The notes: generated by a model from the sequence alone, not told the origin. Shown: positions 11,635 to 26,604, counted from the first letter of the stretch. The stretch is 64,000 bases of DNA from Acanthaster planci (GCF_001949145.1 NW_019091437.1:296754-360753); one strand, 5' to 3'. Program-made: numbers and translations.

Positions 11635-14600
11635 TGTAAATTATTTTCGACAGTTTTGATTGGTTATCTGTCCATTTTTTGAAAAACCTAATCAAGACCA
11701 TTGTAGAGATACAGTATTTGGGACTGCTTTTACTCTTCAGCGTTAAAGGCAGATCCAGATAATTTTAATTCTGATGTAGATTCACTACGGCTGGAAGGAT
11801 GCATTCAATTTAGTTCAGTCACTTTCAGTAATGACAGCAAAATTCAAAGGGTCTATGAATTCCATATGTGTAATGTGAGCGTGGGAGCACTGTACGAAAA
11901 CTAGGAAGTACCATAACTTTGGAAGATGCATCTTGAGAATGATAAAACAGTAATGTATTCAGTGATGACATTACTGGCGCTAGAATAACATCACTGCTGG
12001 CACCAAAGAACCTGCCGCTAGCAGGAGCAGAAGTTGTCCAAGTGGACATCCATCCAAGTTTATTTTGACAGACTTTCAAACTCATTTCTGAGGTAGACAA
12101 GTGGCACCTAGGTTACTCCCTGAGGTTGTTGAAATCCATGAACACTGTACGGCATCCCAAGATGCCAGCTGGACTATCAGTCACATTTGCCCTCCTCTAT
12201 CTGCTGTCACAGCATTCCGCACATGGACGGAATCCAACCCCAGCAATTGTCAAGTATTAACCACTCCCTGTCTTCCTTGAGGCACACTTTAGCGAAAGAG
12301 GCAACTCATCAGTGGTGTCGCCTCCTAAGTCTCCGTTTTTAGTGGCAATAGCTATTCAGTGATGTAATATTAAACATGTTCAATGCTAGCAGTTCTTTAT
12401 TTACCTTTGGGGTCAGAGACATACATGTACATGTACAAATGGCATGCCTATGGGTTTGGGCACATACCCATGTGTACACTTCAGATTGTAGTCCATATGT
12501 GCTGGAATCACCTGTGTGTGACTCAAGGATTAGATTCTGTAATCAGGGTTCATTGACCACATTACCTGTCCTGGCAAGGCCAAAATATTGCGAACAAAAA
12601 TTATCCGCTTTGGCAGTGACGAACAGTTGTTTGTGAATACAATTTTGTTTTTAAAAAATTGTTGAAAATATTGCTTCAAAAGAGTTTGGGTGAATCACAG
12701 AAGTTTCTTTTATATTTAGTGCCAACTTTTCCTTCAGCCTATGTTTTAGAAAGAAACGTCGCCTCTCTGCTGGTGGGGTTGAGGTGTCATTTCCAGAGAC
12801 ATTTTTCTGCAGATATTGTCAGGTTTCATGACCTGAAATGGCTGAAACTGGCCATTACTCAAAGCCCAGTGAATAGTTAGCATCTGTCTTTGGATGGGTG
12901 GTCAGAGACAGGATTGGCATGATGAGTTTACCTGGCTCTTAATGGTTTCAGAGCCATTACTACTTCTTCCGGTCCCCAGGGGGCAACCAGACCGTCAGGT
13001 TCTTTCAAGAATCCTGCAATTTGCCCTCTTTGTTATATGGACCTGCTATTTAGACCTTTCCCCAGCTTGGGGTGAGTATTAAGTCTGACAGAATCGGGTC
13101 ATTTGTGTAATAGAACTCAGCACCACCTTGCCATCATTACAGCGTTCACATTCAAGTTGTCGCAGATCTTGCTTTTCAGGATACACCTGTTTGTAGAGTA
13201 TCCCGCCTGTTTTGTTTATTGTCAATGCTTGTGTTCAGTGTTCTTTTTTCATGGAAAACTTCCAAAGAGTTTTCATCCGAGCGTTTGATAAAATGTCAAT
13301 ATTTTCCCTACTTCACTTTCTATCCCTACTATCAGTGCCCGTAAGTTTTTACGAAATAAAATCAGTTACAAAATAAAGTTGGAATTGCGGTTTATTATAC
13401 TAAATGAACTCACCACAGGAAGTGTGATAGTCCCAGTGCAGGAGGAATATGCCTGCAGCCTTGGATTGTGCTCATGCCACAAGGAGCACACCTTCTGACC
13501 AACTTTTATTTGAATGTGCATAAAGTCACAGTGTCTTCATCTAGGTGCCGGGCACATGGCAGCAGTGGCATTCTTTGTCCTGGTTGATGGAGCACTACTA
13601 GTGTAACGAGATCATAATGTCAAACTGTTTTGTGGTCTTAAATAGCCTTGCGCCATTGGTGGGAATGTCATCATAGTGCTTGTATCTTGTATCCCATTTT
13701 GGGGCATGGAAATACCATATGCTGTCATGGTTTAGCTGTTTCTCGGCATCTATTCATCACGGGGAAGATTTTTATTTCCCATGTTAATATCCTGCATGAT
13801 GTTGGTATCCGAGCACTTTGGGATCACGCTTTTGCTGTCATAATAAGGTGGTGTAATCAAGGTCTGTTAGTATAGATTTGCAAAATGATTTACCGTGCCT
13901 CTTGATCTGGTATTTCTTTCAAGAATTTCTGGTGTTGGTGTTGTCAACGTGCCCTTCTCTATTTCTTTTCTGTCTGTTCTTTTGGTGATTGTTTTACCTC
14001 ATGTTTATAATGGATAGATTGCTAGGAGCAGTCTAATGGCTATCTCTTAGCCTGCTGGAAGCCTGACTTTTCAGACAGGGTATCGTTAGGCTTGGGGTGT
14101 ACGGCCTTATTCCCCCAAATCTGTTTGATATATTGCAAAGTGTCGATTTGGATGGCACCAGAATGTTTCATACTTCAGTGCATTCCAAGCCTCCCTTTCA
14201 ATAATTTTTAGAATCTGGCAATGTACAATCCTATGTGTTCAATCGCGAATTTGAAGTTATTCATCAGAGTAGACAGGTGCAAATTTGTCATGAAATTTCA
14301 TTTTATTGCCTTCATTTGTACTCTCAACATTCAAAAATGAATAGTTAACCTCACTGTCCAATTCAATGTGGCCGGCCCTTTGAATAACATCTATGCTGTG
14401 GCATACTAATAGCAGGAACAGACGCCCTGGTCACAACTTGTCCAATCTGGACCCACTCTCACAGACCACATGCGGAACACATTTAGTTGCTCTTTGAAGT
14501 GGTAGTCTGCAAGAAGCTGGCTTGAAGCAGTCTGTCCGGGCTTTAAACTACTTGCCCCCATATTTTCCGCCACTGTCTTGTCCTATTTAAATTTAAAAAA

Positions 14601-17600
14601 TAAAAAATCCAGTCACAAGTAACAGGATGAACAACACAATTCCCATACATGAAGCTTACGTCTTGGCTTATGGCCAGATGAGTGATGATAGTGCCTTGAG
14701 ATTGCACCAGTTACAGTGCTACATGCAAGGAGTGTTGTTCATGGCAAATAAACTAAATCAGAGGGCAAGCCACATAAACAATTCATTTTATGTAGCGTTT
14801 TGTCCTGTTTTAGTAATTTTACAGGAATTCAAACTGCACACTTCCACGAAATTATTTCACCAGCGAGGGCAGTCATAAATAGCCAATAATCTTTGCTCTG
14901 CTGGCTTTGCTCAGACCAGTTTTCGCGAGGGATGGGTAGATGTCAGCAACCCGAGTCGAGAGTGCATGTACAGCTCCACAGGCAGGTACACGTACCATCC
15001 CTGGTTATAGCCAGTTAAAACTAAAATCTACCCTATATCTGCCGCACGTAGAAGCCGATGATTGTCATTGCCCTTGTCACATATTCTCATCCGTGGCCCC
15101 ACCTATTCCTTCTCCTGTTAACCTGTCCCCTAGGCTTTATCCAGATGAATTTCAGTGCCCTGTTGCTTGCCTAAATGCTACTGTCAGAACCTGTTCTCAT
15201 GTCTCTCCTTCCCTGTTCTTGTACTATCAGACAGATGCCAAGCCAACCAGAAGAACCTCCTTTCACAAATCATGCAGAGCTGATTTTTCTCCCCCACTTT
15301 TCCCATTTGCCTGTCCAAATAATCATGCTGTTAGCTCTCCTTGTACTGTGTTTCACATAAACAATGTAACAGTGCGTTGACAGCCATCAGCCTAGACCAC
15401 TTTTTTTATTTGGTATGTTTGTAAAGTTATGAAAAAAGGAGTGCCAGACTCATTGTGCATGGGTCTTCTCCCCGACCTTCCGCTGAGAGAACTGAGTACA
15501 TGATTAGTCTGCCGTTTCCCATCAGTGGTTTCATGATCCAGAGCCATCAAATTTTGGATTTTTAAACCCAGCAACGGGATTCCATTGAACTCAGTAGCCA
15601 TAGGCACACACATCAGCAGTATGGTTGCAAAGAGGTATTCTTCACATAATAGAATTGGGGAGCTTTTATTTTGCAGGAGAATTTAAAGAGCTTTTGAAAT
15701 GAAAATGAACTGAAAGCAAAATGTTGTTCCCCTGTTAATCCATTATTGCGTTTGAGCGTTAAAATTCAGTGACGCCGTGGGTTGACAGGAGATTTGCTTT
15801 TACGAGGGAAGTATTAATATTCCATTCCATTCCCAAAACGAGCTGCGCTTTTCAGGCAGAGAGAGCTTAAACCCGGTGTGGGCAATGTGTATCATTTATA
15901 AGGTGGTCCCGCGGTCGCCATGGACACATGTTTGATCAATCAGCAGCGTATCTCAGCAAGGGCGTACATGCAAGAGCCTACCATCACAGGCTTTGCCTCA
16001 CTGAGTGTCTTGCTTAGTTTGCATGCAGACATCATACGTCTTCAAGTCACTTGTTATTGCAGGAGAGCAACCTAAGTATCCTACACCTCTCCTTTAAAGC
16101 AAGTCACGCAGTAACATTTCCTTCAAAGGCATCCTTAACCCTAACCCTAGGGTGTATGCAAATCATATTGAAATTTGAGGATCCAAGACTTTTAGGTTTA
16201 AAATACATGGTTTTGCATGTTTGCTTTCTGCCCTTGTCCTTTCCCCTATGTCATGATCACAGATTTAGGCAAGCATGAGTAATATGTGGTCATAAACAAA
16301 GAATCTTGGGTTATTTGAGGCATCCAACTCGGTCAAACGGTCATGTAGGATATGGGTAAGCCCAAGGGAAGAAATTGAACGTACTGTGTGTAAAGAAGGT
16401 AGACGCTTTTGCTTGAAAGTTACATAAGAGACGTGTTGCACCGATACACTGTTTTCAATGGATAAGAAGGTTACAAAGGAACCAGACCAGTCCAGAGATG
16501 GTGGTCACTGTGCAACAGAATTCATATTGTTATGATTATGTGCAGTCAGATAAGTGTACCAGATTATATTGAACTTCAACCCATGAAAAGCTTATTGCTG
16601 CATTTAGCAGTTGAGTGTAGGCATTTTTCAAAATGGCGAGGGCCGGGCTTCACAGCTGTTTTAGCTGTGATCTTGTTTGGAAAGAAATACTGAATCTTCA
16701 AAAGTTGTTGGTTGAGCAGCTAAAAATTGAAAAGAAAATGAAGAATGAGTAAATGAGCTTTAATTTTGATGCGTCTTGAACACCCGAGAAACTTTCTTTC
16801 CTGATTTTTTTGAAATGAGAGTATGTATCACTGTTGTCTATGGCAGCTTATTCACTAGTCTGCAACAGTGGGGCATTCTTTCTGGTACTTTCACTGTTTT
16901 GTTACAGCGCCCTCTGTTGTCCAGACTTTGCAAGTCCCTCCAAAACTTTGCCCTTTTCAAAGTGTCCCTCTTGAAGAACCAATTTCTGTAATTTGCCTGG
17001 TTAAATGCCATGGTTTCCAGTGAAGGTAACATTGTATTTGTAATGCATACCTAGTGTTGGATACCACTAAGTTAAACAAGAACAGGTTGTTCTCTTGGTG
17101 CGAAAGGCTAAGACAAAAATGCTAGGATATTGCATTTTTTGGCACAGACCAAGATTTGGAAATGAATGTGTTTTGGGGATTTAGACTTAAGTCTAAGAGG
17201 GTACCAGTAGGTGATATTGGTCTGAAATCTTTGCTAGTAGTGTTACTTCCTCCTGGAGATACTGAACTTGCTATTTTATACAATGTTTGAATAAATCCCT
17301 GTTCTCTGATTGGTGAATTGCAGATCACATGACATGAACTATTCAGATCAACTCATGGTGCACACTCCACTAAAAAGAGTGCAAATGCAGCTTTATAACC
17401 GTGCAGGAGCTCGTATCAATCTTACTAAAAATACATGTTAGTGTTATACACAGTTAAATGCAGTCACGCAGCTCTTCACAAGAAATTTCTGAACTCATGA
17501 ATACTCTGATGATACTTCTAATATGAAGAAATAAATGATACATGCCGCTGAAGGAGCAATTTGTAAGACAACCATGAATATCTACAGAAGCACGAACTGT

Positions 17601-20600
17601 TTTGGATTGTGAAAACTATTACGCTACAATTTTGTGCTCGACTGAGAAAGCAAACTGACTTGCACATGGAAGATGATTTATTCAGGCCTTGTATGAAAGA
17701 AATAGCTGTTTCACAGTCATTTGATTGACTCGCTGACTGATTGAATGTTCCATTACTCGTGGCTTCACCTCATGGCATGTAATATTTAATTTATCAGCTC
17801 ATGAAATTCATAAACATGAAAGAATTGCTACCTGAAGGCTTTTCAATGGATGGAAAAATTTATTTCTTAATTTGGAATGAATTCAAAACCAGAGTTTTCC
17901 TCTCGTGCAGAGGTGCTATGTTTGCACTCAAAAAACAGGTGTCATGTGTTCTGCACCCCTGACTCGCAACATGTCTTTTCTTTTAAGAATGGGCTTTAAA
18001 GTGCCATTTGTATAGTCCCTTTTTAGGAATCTTCGTAGCTACCGTGATACCTGTGACACTATATTTGAAGGGAACACAGTATTCCTTTATGTAAACACCA
18101 TGATTGTTTATCCACTTGTGTTGCTTGAGTGCCCATCATGTGGGTGGTTTTAACAGACTATAATAAAAGTACTAACTACATGTAGTTTCCAATACTTGCC
18201 TGATTTTGTTGGAAATGTTGACCTTTATTTGGTTGATGTTTTCACAGATTGACAAAAACCTGCAAAATCGAAAATTTTTCAATCTGGAGTTTTTCCTACA
18301 TTTTACTTCTTTTGACACAAATAACAAATTAGCAGAGTTACAAAGCAAAGAGTTGTTTACTTTCCTAGTAACTGTAAGCGAACAACTAACAAAAGGCAGA
18401 GTCTCTGTCTTTCTCTGTTTTCACCAAGTGACAAAAAGTCACATCATTTGCAGGGTAAAAATAGAGACAATAGACACAGTCCCTGCATGAGCCTGTGTGT
18501 GGATGCATGCGTGGGAACGATGTTCTACATGAATACCCTGCCCACGTGTTGAAATGTAACGAAATGTAACACTTTTCTACAAGGGCGTATTTTTTTCACG
18601 AAGTGACAATGCAATAGGAACGAAATTAAGACCTCCATGTTTTTCTGGTTTCACGAAGTGAAAAAAAATGTATTAGTTTTTATTAATGAGTTATTCTTTA
18701 ATTAAGACAATATATCTGGAAATAAGTATGGATTAGCATTTTCCATGTCTTACATTTCATGACTTTGTTAAAAAATTTCTCAGTCCGTAACATAAAAGTG
18801 ATCGATAATGCGTATTGAAAAGGCAGGTATTTTCAAACGCGTTTATCTCGAATTGTCCGTTTGGCAAGATTTTGAGGTTTTTGTCACTCCATGCAAACAC
18901 CGACAATTTGATGGACTCTGAACCTCATAATTGACAGTCATTATTAATAGGCATGGGCAGCACAAGCAATCAACCCATATTTCATAGAGTCAGAATTTCA
19001 CTCTACACCAGCTTAGCTTTGTCCTGTGTCACATCCTGCAGCACATGCCACGCACTCCAATTTCCGTAAAGGAGATTTTAGTATTGTGCTTGAGAGCACA
19101 AAGTTTAGATATGGCCGTGGGGACATTTCATGAAATACAAAGTGGAAGTGATGGAAGAAAGTTGTTGGAAAATGTAAATTTGTGGACTCATTTTTAACAT
19201 TTTACTTGTAAGGGTATTTATGACTGGAATAAAAATGTGATGGGTTGGTTTTTAAATAAGTACATTTTAAAATCTACTAGTTTAAAAACCACCCTGTCCC
19301 TTTTTTATCCCGCTATAAAAACATCTGTTTCATTATTAAGTTCTTTGCAATGCCCTTCACTGAGAACTAATCCAGGGCTTCATTTTTGTACCATGTTAAG
19401 ATTATCCGTGCATGCATCAATAATTTCATGAACCGTCACTACATTCATCATCTTTCTTCTATCAAATTCAAATTAATCCAAACCTGAACAGAACAAGGAA
19501 CGAACTGAAATTGGCATTAATATTCTGCCTTGTGCTGAAAGTATTTGGAGGGCATAGGGATTAAAACCTGTGAAAATTTTCAGAGAGCTGAGACTGGATT
19601 TTCAAGCTGGGAATTTTTCAGAAATTGAACATGTGTCACAATTTGGGGAAGTTTTTTCCCATATAGAACTGCCCCTGTATGTTTCTACTATGCTGCCTTC
19701 TGCCTTGAGATCTAGCAGCCAGGCAGAAGGATCCCCCTCAGCCACCTCCAGCCTTGGAGGAGGAGGTGAACGACCAGTCCCCTTGGTTCATTATTTCTGC
19801 TTGGCTGGTGGAAGCAATCAGTCATGGAGTTGAATATTGTTTGAAAATTTCCAGTTCCCTCCTTGTCAGAAGAGAGTTAGGCTAGCCAACCCCTACCACT
19901 GTAGATATAAACTCAAAGGTGTGTCAATCTGTGAATGTTAATTGCCCATGGATATTTAGCCAGTGTGGTTTCAATATTTTCCAGAGTCTCCATGAGGTTA
20001 TTTTTTTGTTGGAATGAAGTCTATTTACCAAGCCTGGATGTATGACGATTGAGTATGTTGACTGTGAGTGGTCGGACATGCGGTCTGACAGGAATACAAG
20101 AAATATTTATCTACCAGAATTTGTAAAAGGACTGACCAGTGTGGTTCTTTTTTGCAAATGCTTGGTCACAGCACCTCCCCAATACATGTGTTCAGCTTCC
20201 CTCTCTGAATCAGTAATGTAGAGTCTCAGTCAATCGTGTTGGGTTAAATCTCAAGCTTGATTTATACCATAGCACCGCATGTTTGAATATTCTTGCCAAT
20301 CGCATAAAAGGTAATTAACCACAGTTTTTAGAGTTAGAATCTTATCGAAGGCGCTGACAAATTGCTTCCAGACCAAAGATACAAATTATTGAACAGTTTT
20401 AAAGACTAACTCTAGAAATTTACCCAAGTGTTTCTTTTCCTGCTAGCTTGCAGGAAAACTGTAGTGTTGTTATATTGTTCCTTGATAAGCTGGTCTGTGA
20501 CAAGTAAGGTATTAGGTTGGTCAGGCACATTTAAATATATCAATGACATAAATTTCATAAAAAGGATTTCTTTTCTGAATATACCAACTTGTTTATTTGC

Positions 20601-21285
20601 TAACATGTGGTCACTCTTCCGTATAAAGATTGACATGGTACACTTCAAGGCACATTTTCCAAATGAACTTCTCGGTGAGCTGTTTTTAGACAAACATTGA
20701 GCAGTTTGAAATTCTCCATCAGTGTCCAGATGAGGTTTTGGCTACATATCCCAGACACGCTGTCTTTCATTGCACATGCATAGGTGTGCAAGTGCAACAT
20801 GAGATTTTTGTTTTGCTTTTTTTCCCCCTTCCAGCACAAAAAAAACCTTATCTACATGTAGATTTATTTGCCTTCCGAGAAAAAAAGAGGGTAACTGTTG
20901 TTAATGATGTATCACATTAACTTATTAATTCCTCATATCTGATGCATCTGCCCTACACTTTCCATAATATTCATGACTTGTCCAAGCTGTCATGTAAAAG
21001 TGAAACTGGAGCACAGTCATGGAGTAGTTCAGTAGTTCAGTCACCCTACAAGTTCAAGTCTACAATACACCTGCAATTTTGGCCCATTCTTAATGTGTTT
21101 TAATAAGAAATTTCAAAGAAATAATATCCGTGGACTTGTCCCTCGTTGAAAGTATCAGTAGGCCTATATTCTTTGGTCAGCTCTTCCCCCTTGCAGCCCT
21201 CACCTCCTTCCTAAAAAAGCTTGAGAGTACACAGTCAGTTTGTTTTTGTTGAAGTTCTCTAAAGTTTTGATGTTCTGGGAGGGTG
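11635..21285. other. Long stretch with no supported gene
   Basis: I see no convincing exon in these 9.6 kb. Short structures noted: two CCCTAA units (16135-16152) that resemble a fragment of vertebrate-type telomere repeat, a perfect hairpin CACAGCT/AGCTGTG at 16651-16669, and recurring CACGAAGTGA words at about 18598 and 18655. A GGGGTGAGT donor-like site near 13070 follows an open frame but lacks a good acceptor. The plus-strand frame 14940-15380 (146 codons) has no recognisable motif. Confidence 0.55.
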
Positions 21286-21287
21286 TT

Positions 21288-21447
21288 TTAAACACTTCCC
21301 TGTAGTAATGCAGGTACACACAGCAGCAGAAGTCCTTCATGGATAATGTCCCTCCGGATCTCTGATTTCACAAGGTTGGAGGCGGCCAGAATCCTGGGGT
21401 ATGTGGCTAATTCTCTGGTTGTAAACGGTTGAAACATTGTGCAATCA
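21288..21447 (-). CDS. Candidate terminal coding exon, gene unknown
   Basis: On the minus strand an acceptor-like GGCTGCAG (21449-21448 is the AG) is followed by 52 open codons and a TAA at 21288. The peptide has an ordinary mix of residues (for example RELATYPRILAASNLVKSEI, then a leucine-rich end) and no low-complexity bias. Phase would need two bases from an upstream exon. I recognise no family, the pyrimidine tract is weak, and there is no nearby poly(A) word I trust. Chance is a serious alternative. Confidence 0.2.
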
Positions 21448-21449
21448 CT

Positions 21450-24400
21450 GCAGCCACAGCAGGTGTACAGCAGAGGATTTGAATCTGATGGAGATTTGCA
21501 GCCATGGGTCCCCGACCATGGTGTAGACCCCCTACGTACAAAGGGACTACTCTTTTGACTTACAGTCATATTTTGCCTACAAGTGGCTGCTAAAATTATA
21601 GTTCACTACCTATACAAATTAATAAAAGAACAATTCATAAAGTGTGAAAAATCCCATGCAGCTATCAGAACACATGATAATAATATACGCACTAACAAAT
21701 ACTAAATCAAAACACAACCCTATTTAGAATTAATGGGGCAAATGCCATTTTGAATGAATTTGAGGTAAAATGGAAAACCAACCAAAAAGTGACACTTCTG
21801 CCAACTTACGCCACCCATATAAGTTATAGGCAAAAAAAGCGTGGTCAGTATCAAAGAGTGGTGCATGACTTACTTGTGTCAACGCCATTCTGAAATACCC
21901 CACCTACCGTAAAGAGGGAAAAACTAAAAAGAAATCTCTCGTAAATTTTAGCCTGACTGATGTGTTTTTCTTGCTGTTTTGTTTTATTTACCTGTAACTT
22001 TTTTTGCTCTCCAATCATCCTTTCATTTATGTGTTTTCTCAGTTTATGTTCTATTATTTTCAACTGCAGAGGACTGTTCGTTTCCTGGGGTCAGCCTGCA
22101 TTGTTTAGGAACCCCCCCAATGGAAAATTTGTACCAAATGCTTAAATATAGTACAGTATCTAAACAAATTTGAAAAAAAACATGTCACTTTTGGTTTATT
22201 TGAACCTTGAAGATTTCAGTGGAAAGTATGCTCACCCAGCAAAGGGTCTACACGTCTCTTACAGAAAACAAGAACAAGTTTTGATGTGGCCGCTCCGCAG
22301 ACACTGTTTTGTCTGATGCAGTCTGGGTGATACTGGCTGAAGGACATAAAAGCCACAGGGATTAACACAGGGACTCTCCACCTAGTCCCCCTCACAAAGA
22401 ACTCATTTTCTCAATGTAAATATTTGATTAATGGCTACTAATTCCCCGGGCCAATTTTAGATGCAAAGGCTAGTCTGCAAGCAGTAGGTCTTCAAAGAGA
22501 AAGGAGAACAAACAAAATCAATATTCCTTTTTTTTTATGGGAGGGATGCTCTTGTGGACAGTGTTCATTCTGTGGTAATTGACAAGCAGTGGTACAAATG
22601 AGTGGCCTGCCATTTAATGACTGTTTTGTGGGGGGAAATCAGTCTGCAATTTAATTATTGGAAGCAAAGTTTGGAATTGATCAAACTTATGTGAATGAGC
22701 GTGGTGCATGTCATACCCATTGGCCTGTACAGCCTGCACACTTTTCTTTGGATACTGATTCCGAAATAATCATGGGAAAAAACTGGATCTAACGGTCTCT
22801 CTCAACGCCCCCCTCCCCTGCCAATTTTTAAATTTTTTTTAAGTAATTAATTTTTGAAAAATTTACAAAATATTGCACAAAATCAGTAAATAACAAATTG
22901 TAAACATGGGTCTACTGTGGCATTATACAGCAGCATCTTTCATCTCTTGGACTTGCAGGTGGAAGTTTCTTTGCATAATCTCATCCCAAAACAAAAGATT
23001 TCTTCAGATGTGTTGATACTTGAGTGAAAATGAATCCATTAAACCATGTACATTACATTGCTATAAATTCAGCTGCCTGTCTTCTGCTATTAAATGTGTA
23101 CCCATATTACTTTCTTACCTGCAGCTTACAAGTATGCAAAAAGAGACTCTGAGAAACTGTGTACAGATTTAATGTAGAAAATTCATCTGATGAGGTTTAT
23201 AATGTTAATGTTATGTATACCTTACATTAGTGCTGTAAAAAATGCAATCAAAGGCTCGTGTAAACGTTTGAAATCATGATTTTGAAAAAAATTTCGTGAG
23301 GACACCAATTGTTGAGAGTAAAGTTCTTTATCAGTAAAGTGGGAAAAGCAGAAACCTGTATTTTTGTAGCAGTGGCCCTTTTCCAGACAAAACTTGGCCT
23401 TCCAATGTGCTTATCAACATCTCAACAAGCCCTAAGTGTTTAAAGGGTAACTTGAACAGTGAAAGATACATAGCTCATGGGTGACTCCAGAATTTTGGGT
23501 TTTTTTCTGTTTCTCTTTTGTAGTCATAGATAGAATTCAAGCATGTTTATGAACCTGGAAAACAAAGAAGTAAGAGAGTACCATAAATGGTGGTTGTCCT
23601 AGGTTAAGCCAAGACTTCATGTACAAGCTTAAGGGAATGACTATTGGAAGTTGGCTCATGTGCATAAGCCAGAAAGTGTATTCGTTGAACTTGAGTCAAA
23701 AGTGAAGGTTTCATTGAAATCCCTTAAAAGTTTCCCCCCACTGTCTTTTTATTTATTCTTTTTTTGTTTGTTAGTTTTTTGTTTGTTGGAATTGAGATGT
23801 GAAATGTTTGCTTTCCTTTCCTTTCTTTTTTAAAATAGATTTTGGTTGGTCCCCTTCCCCACACCAGAGTTCATCTTCAACAGAATCTGCCCCGTTTTTT
23901 TTTTTAATCCAACCTTTTCTCCATCTCAATTTATGTCCCGTGCTGTGAATCTTGTCTCTTTCTGGCCCAGCAAATGCAGTGCCTTTTTCCCCTGGCTGTG
24001 CAGCAGACTTCCTATTTAGTCTCTTGCCTCATGATTTCATTTATAGCACACAGTATTAACCCCAGACTCCCCGGCAGTCACTGTTGCGACCGACCGACCC
24101 GTTATCTTTGTCCTGCTGCTCATGAAGAGCACAGATGCATTAAAGTCTCCAACTGGGGAGAACACCTGGGAGGGGGAGAAAAATGATTCAATGGAGCTGA
24201 ATATCTGTGATAAAATTAATGGAATTTTGCCCTGTCTACGTTTCCACTAGTGCAAACGTACATGTAAGATCTAATGTTTATATATACATGAAGTTGGTTG
24301 ATTTGGTAACATTTTTGTTTCGAATTAATTGAAGCCAAAACAAAATGAGGATAAATGCACACATAAGAATATTCCAGAAAACTTGGTTTGGGGTTATTTT

Positions 24401-26280
24401 ATGTTTGGATGGAAATGTGGTTTTTTTTAAGTAAGGGAGTTTGTTGAAAAAGCACAGAAGCTATAGAAAGGAAATGACTGGCATTTATAAATGCTGAATT
24501 TATAGAAGTGAGGTTACCATCAGCCAATAAGAAATTTTCTAAGTTTGTTGATGTATTTACGAAGGAGGAGAAGTACATACACACACATAAAGCAATACTT
24601 TGGGCATGAACAAATGTCACTGTCCCAACTTCCCTCAGTGTTGTAATTCAGTATTCATCTTTAAAGTAACAGATGTTTTTTCCCCACTGACAGACTGAGG
24701 TAGTACCACGCCACTGTCTGGCTCAATCACCCTCATCCCCAGGAACTTGTGGAAATCAAAAAGAGGGAGGCTGATGTCTGCCATTCTTTCTCCAGAGGGG
24801 TACTTGGCAAATATTACCTCCCTGTATGTGCACTGCTGTGTGATAGCATCCATAGAGATGGAGCAGACCCTTTAACAAGCATCTCACTGCCAAGATGAAT
24901 GGGGAATGAAGCTGAGAATTGCCTGGATAGGGTTATTGTCATTTGGTAATGACATGGATTAAGGGATCTGACATCCTGAAATTGCCGATAAGGCAGGGAT
25001 GGGAATGGGAATCATGCTAGTGGAGCATGGCAGGGACGGATCCTGGCCTGGTTTTTTTTAACACTCACCAAAGATGGCCATGTTTTCACACCATTTCCCC
25101 CTCAGTAAATGGCTTGAGATATCCATCAAGTAGGCTTTGGGATCACAGTGTATAGGTACTTCCTGTCCAATCCAACGTTGAATTGCGTTTCATCATTTTT
25201 TATGGATGTAAGACTTCACTTCCCGGCAAGCATTACTTTAGATTGGGACTCGATGTTCCAAGTTGGTGTGAGCACAGAGCATGCATCTTAGGGTTGGCTT
25301 GTTGGAGCTCAGATGATCAGCAGGCACTCCCCTTTATAGCAAGCTTCTCAGGAGTGAGGGTTGAATTAATGAGTAAATAATGGAAAATGAGCAAATAAGA
25401 TTGACCGTGAAACTGCCTTGGAACAATAACTGAGATATGACGGCATGAGATGTATGTTGCATATACACAACATTGGGTGTTACAGGGACCGTTGTGGTCT
25501 AGGTGGCCATTTTGGATGGGACATATCCATTATACAGCCCCTTGAGGCTCCACCTTGCCTCACATCTCCACCACACCTTACACCTGCTTCAGACTGGCAA
25601 TCCAGAATCATGCCAAACCAAATTATTCTCAAGATTTGCACTAAGTACATAAAAGTTCCAGGTAGGAAACAATGAACAATTAAGAGTGACTCCCTGTGTA
25701 GGACACCGAAAAAATGGACTGTGAAAGGCATTCCGAATGCATTGGTTCCAGACATTGCTCTTTTTGTGTACGCTTTTTAGGTACAGTCCCTTATTTTCAG
25801 CCATCCGAAAGGTTGCTGACAAAATTGTCGTTGGAAAGCATGCTTGGTTAAAAGATGGTTATGTGACTAGATTCCCTGTGAAATTATTCTTTCTGGCGAG
25901 CTGTCATTTTGAAGAAAACAGTGCAAGAAGGCCATTTCCAATGACGTGTCTTTTTGCACAATTTTTGCAACATTGCCATTGGAAGCTTGTGCAAGCATTA
26001 ACATGACACACACATGTGTACAGTTGCTACAGTTTTTCGGTTCAGTGTGTGACATTATGTAGTTGCATTCAACTTAACATGAGAATGTATCCCTGGTGCT
26101 GAATCAGAGGATATTCAAAACATATGATCTGAAAGCAAAATCCTAGAATGTTGTTTTTCTCCACAATGCACGTATTGTCCAATAGAACAAGGCCTTGGAT
26201 TTGCTTGCTGGCTTCATGCTTATTTCCTAAATGTCCATATGTTTCAAATAATTTGTCCATAATATAGGTATCCCCTAACT
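21450..26280. other. No supported gene
   Basis: AT-rich non-coding DNA with simple runs. An acceptor-like site at about 22068 precedes a short open frame (starts with a DCSFPG peptide) with no good donor. A minus-strand frame at 24635-24853 reads smoothly but has no splice sites to match. Neither is strong enough to annotate as a gene. Confidence 0.5.
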
Positions 26281-26282
26281 AG

Positions 26283-26500
26283 GAGCAACTCCCAACTAGA
26301 ACGGTAGACACAAGTTGATGAGAATTTCCCAGGCACCTGGTACACACATGCAGAGACCATACGTTCCAACATAAATTGATTGTTCGTACTGGTACTCAGT
26401 GCATCCTGCGCCAAGCGTACTTACACCTTTGCGTGTCCCAAATAGATTCCCTCCAAAGGACCATTGTTGCTGTGCAAAAGCACTCCATCTCTTGTTCCAA
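26283..26500 (+). repeat. Dispersed repeat A, copy 2
   Basis: Diverged copy of the repeat at 4796-5030, same orientation. Shared blocks include ACATGCAGAGACCATACGTTCC, CATCCTGCGCCAAGCGTAC, TTGCGTGTCCC and AAAGGACCATTGTTGCTG, then a CTCCATCTCTTGTTCC tail that matches CTTCATCTCTTGTTCC of copy 1. It lies directly upstream of repeat B. Confidence 0.7.
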
Positions 26501-26604
26501 CATGATGCATATTCATATTCACAGATTCATCCACATTTATTTCACACTTTGAATAAACACAAAGTTAAATTATAGACATCAGCAACGAAATAAAGAAAAG
26601 CTAC

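Noticed and set aside
14940-15380. 146-codon plus-strand frame
   Set aside because: Proline- and serine-rich translation of pyrimidine-rich DNA without motifs. Within chance expectation.
16135-16152. TTAACCCTAACCCTAGGG, telomere-like
   Set aside because: Only two units. Too short to call an interstitial telomere.
22069-22140. Exon-like segment after CAACTGCAG with a DCSFPG peptide
   Set aside because: No usable donor follows, and the two cysteines are not enough to propose a domain.
24635-24853. Smooth 72-codon minus-strand frame
   Set aside because: No acceptor or donor fits its borders, and I recognise no family.
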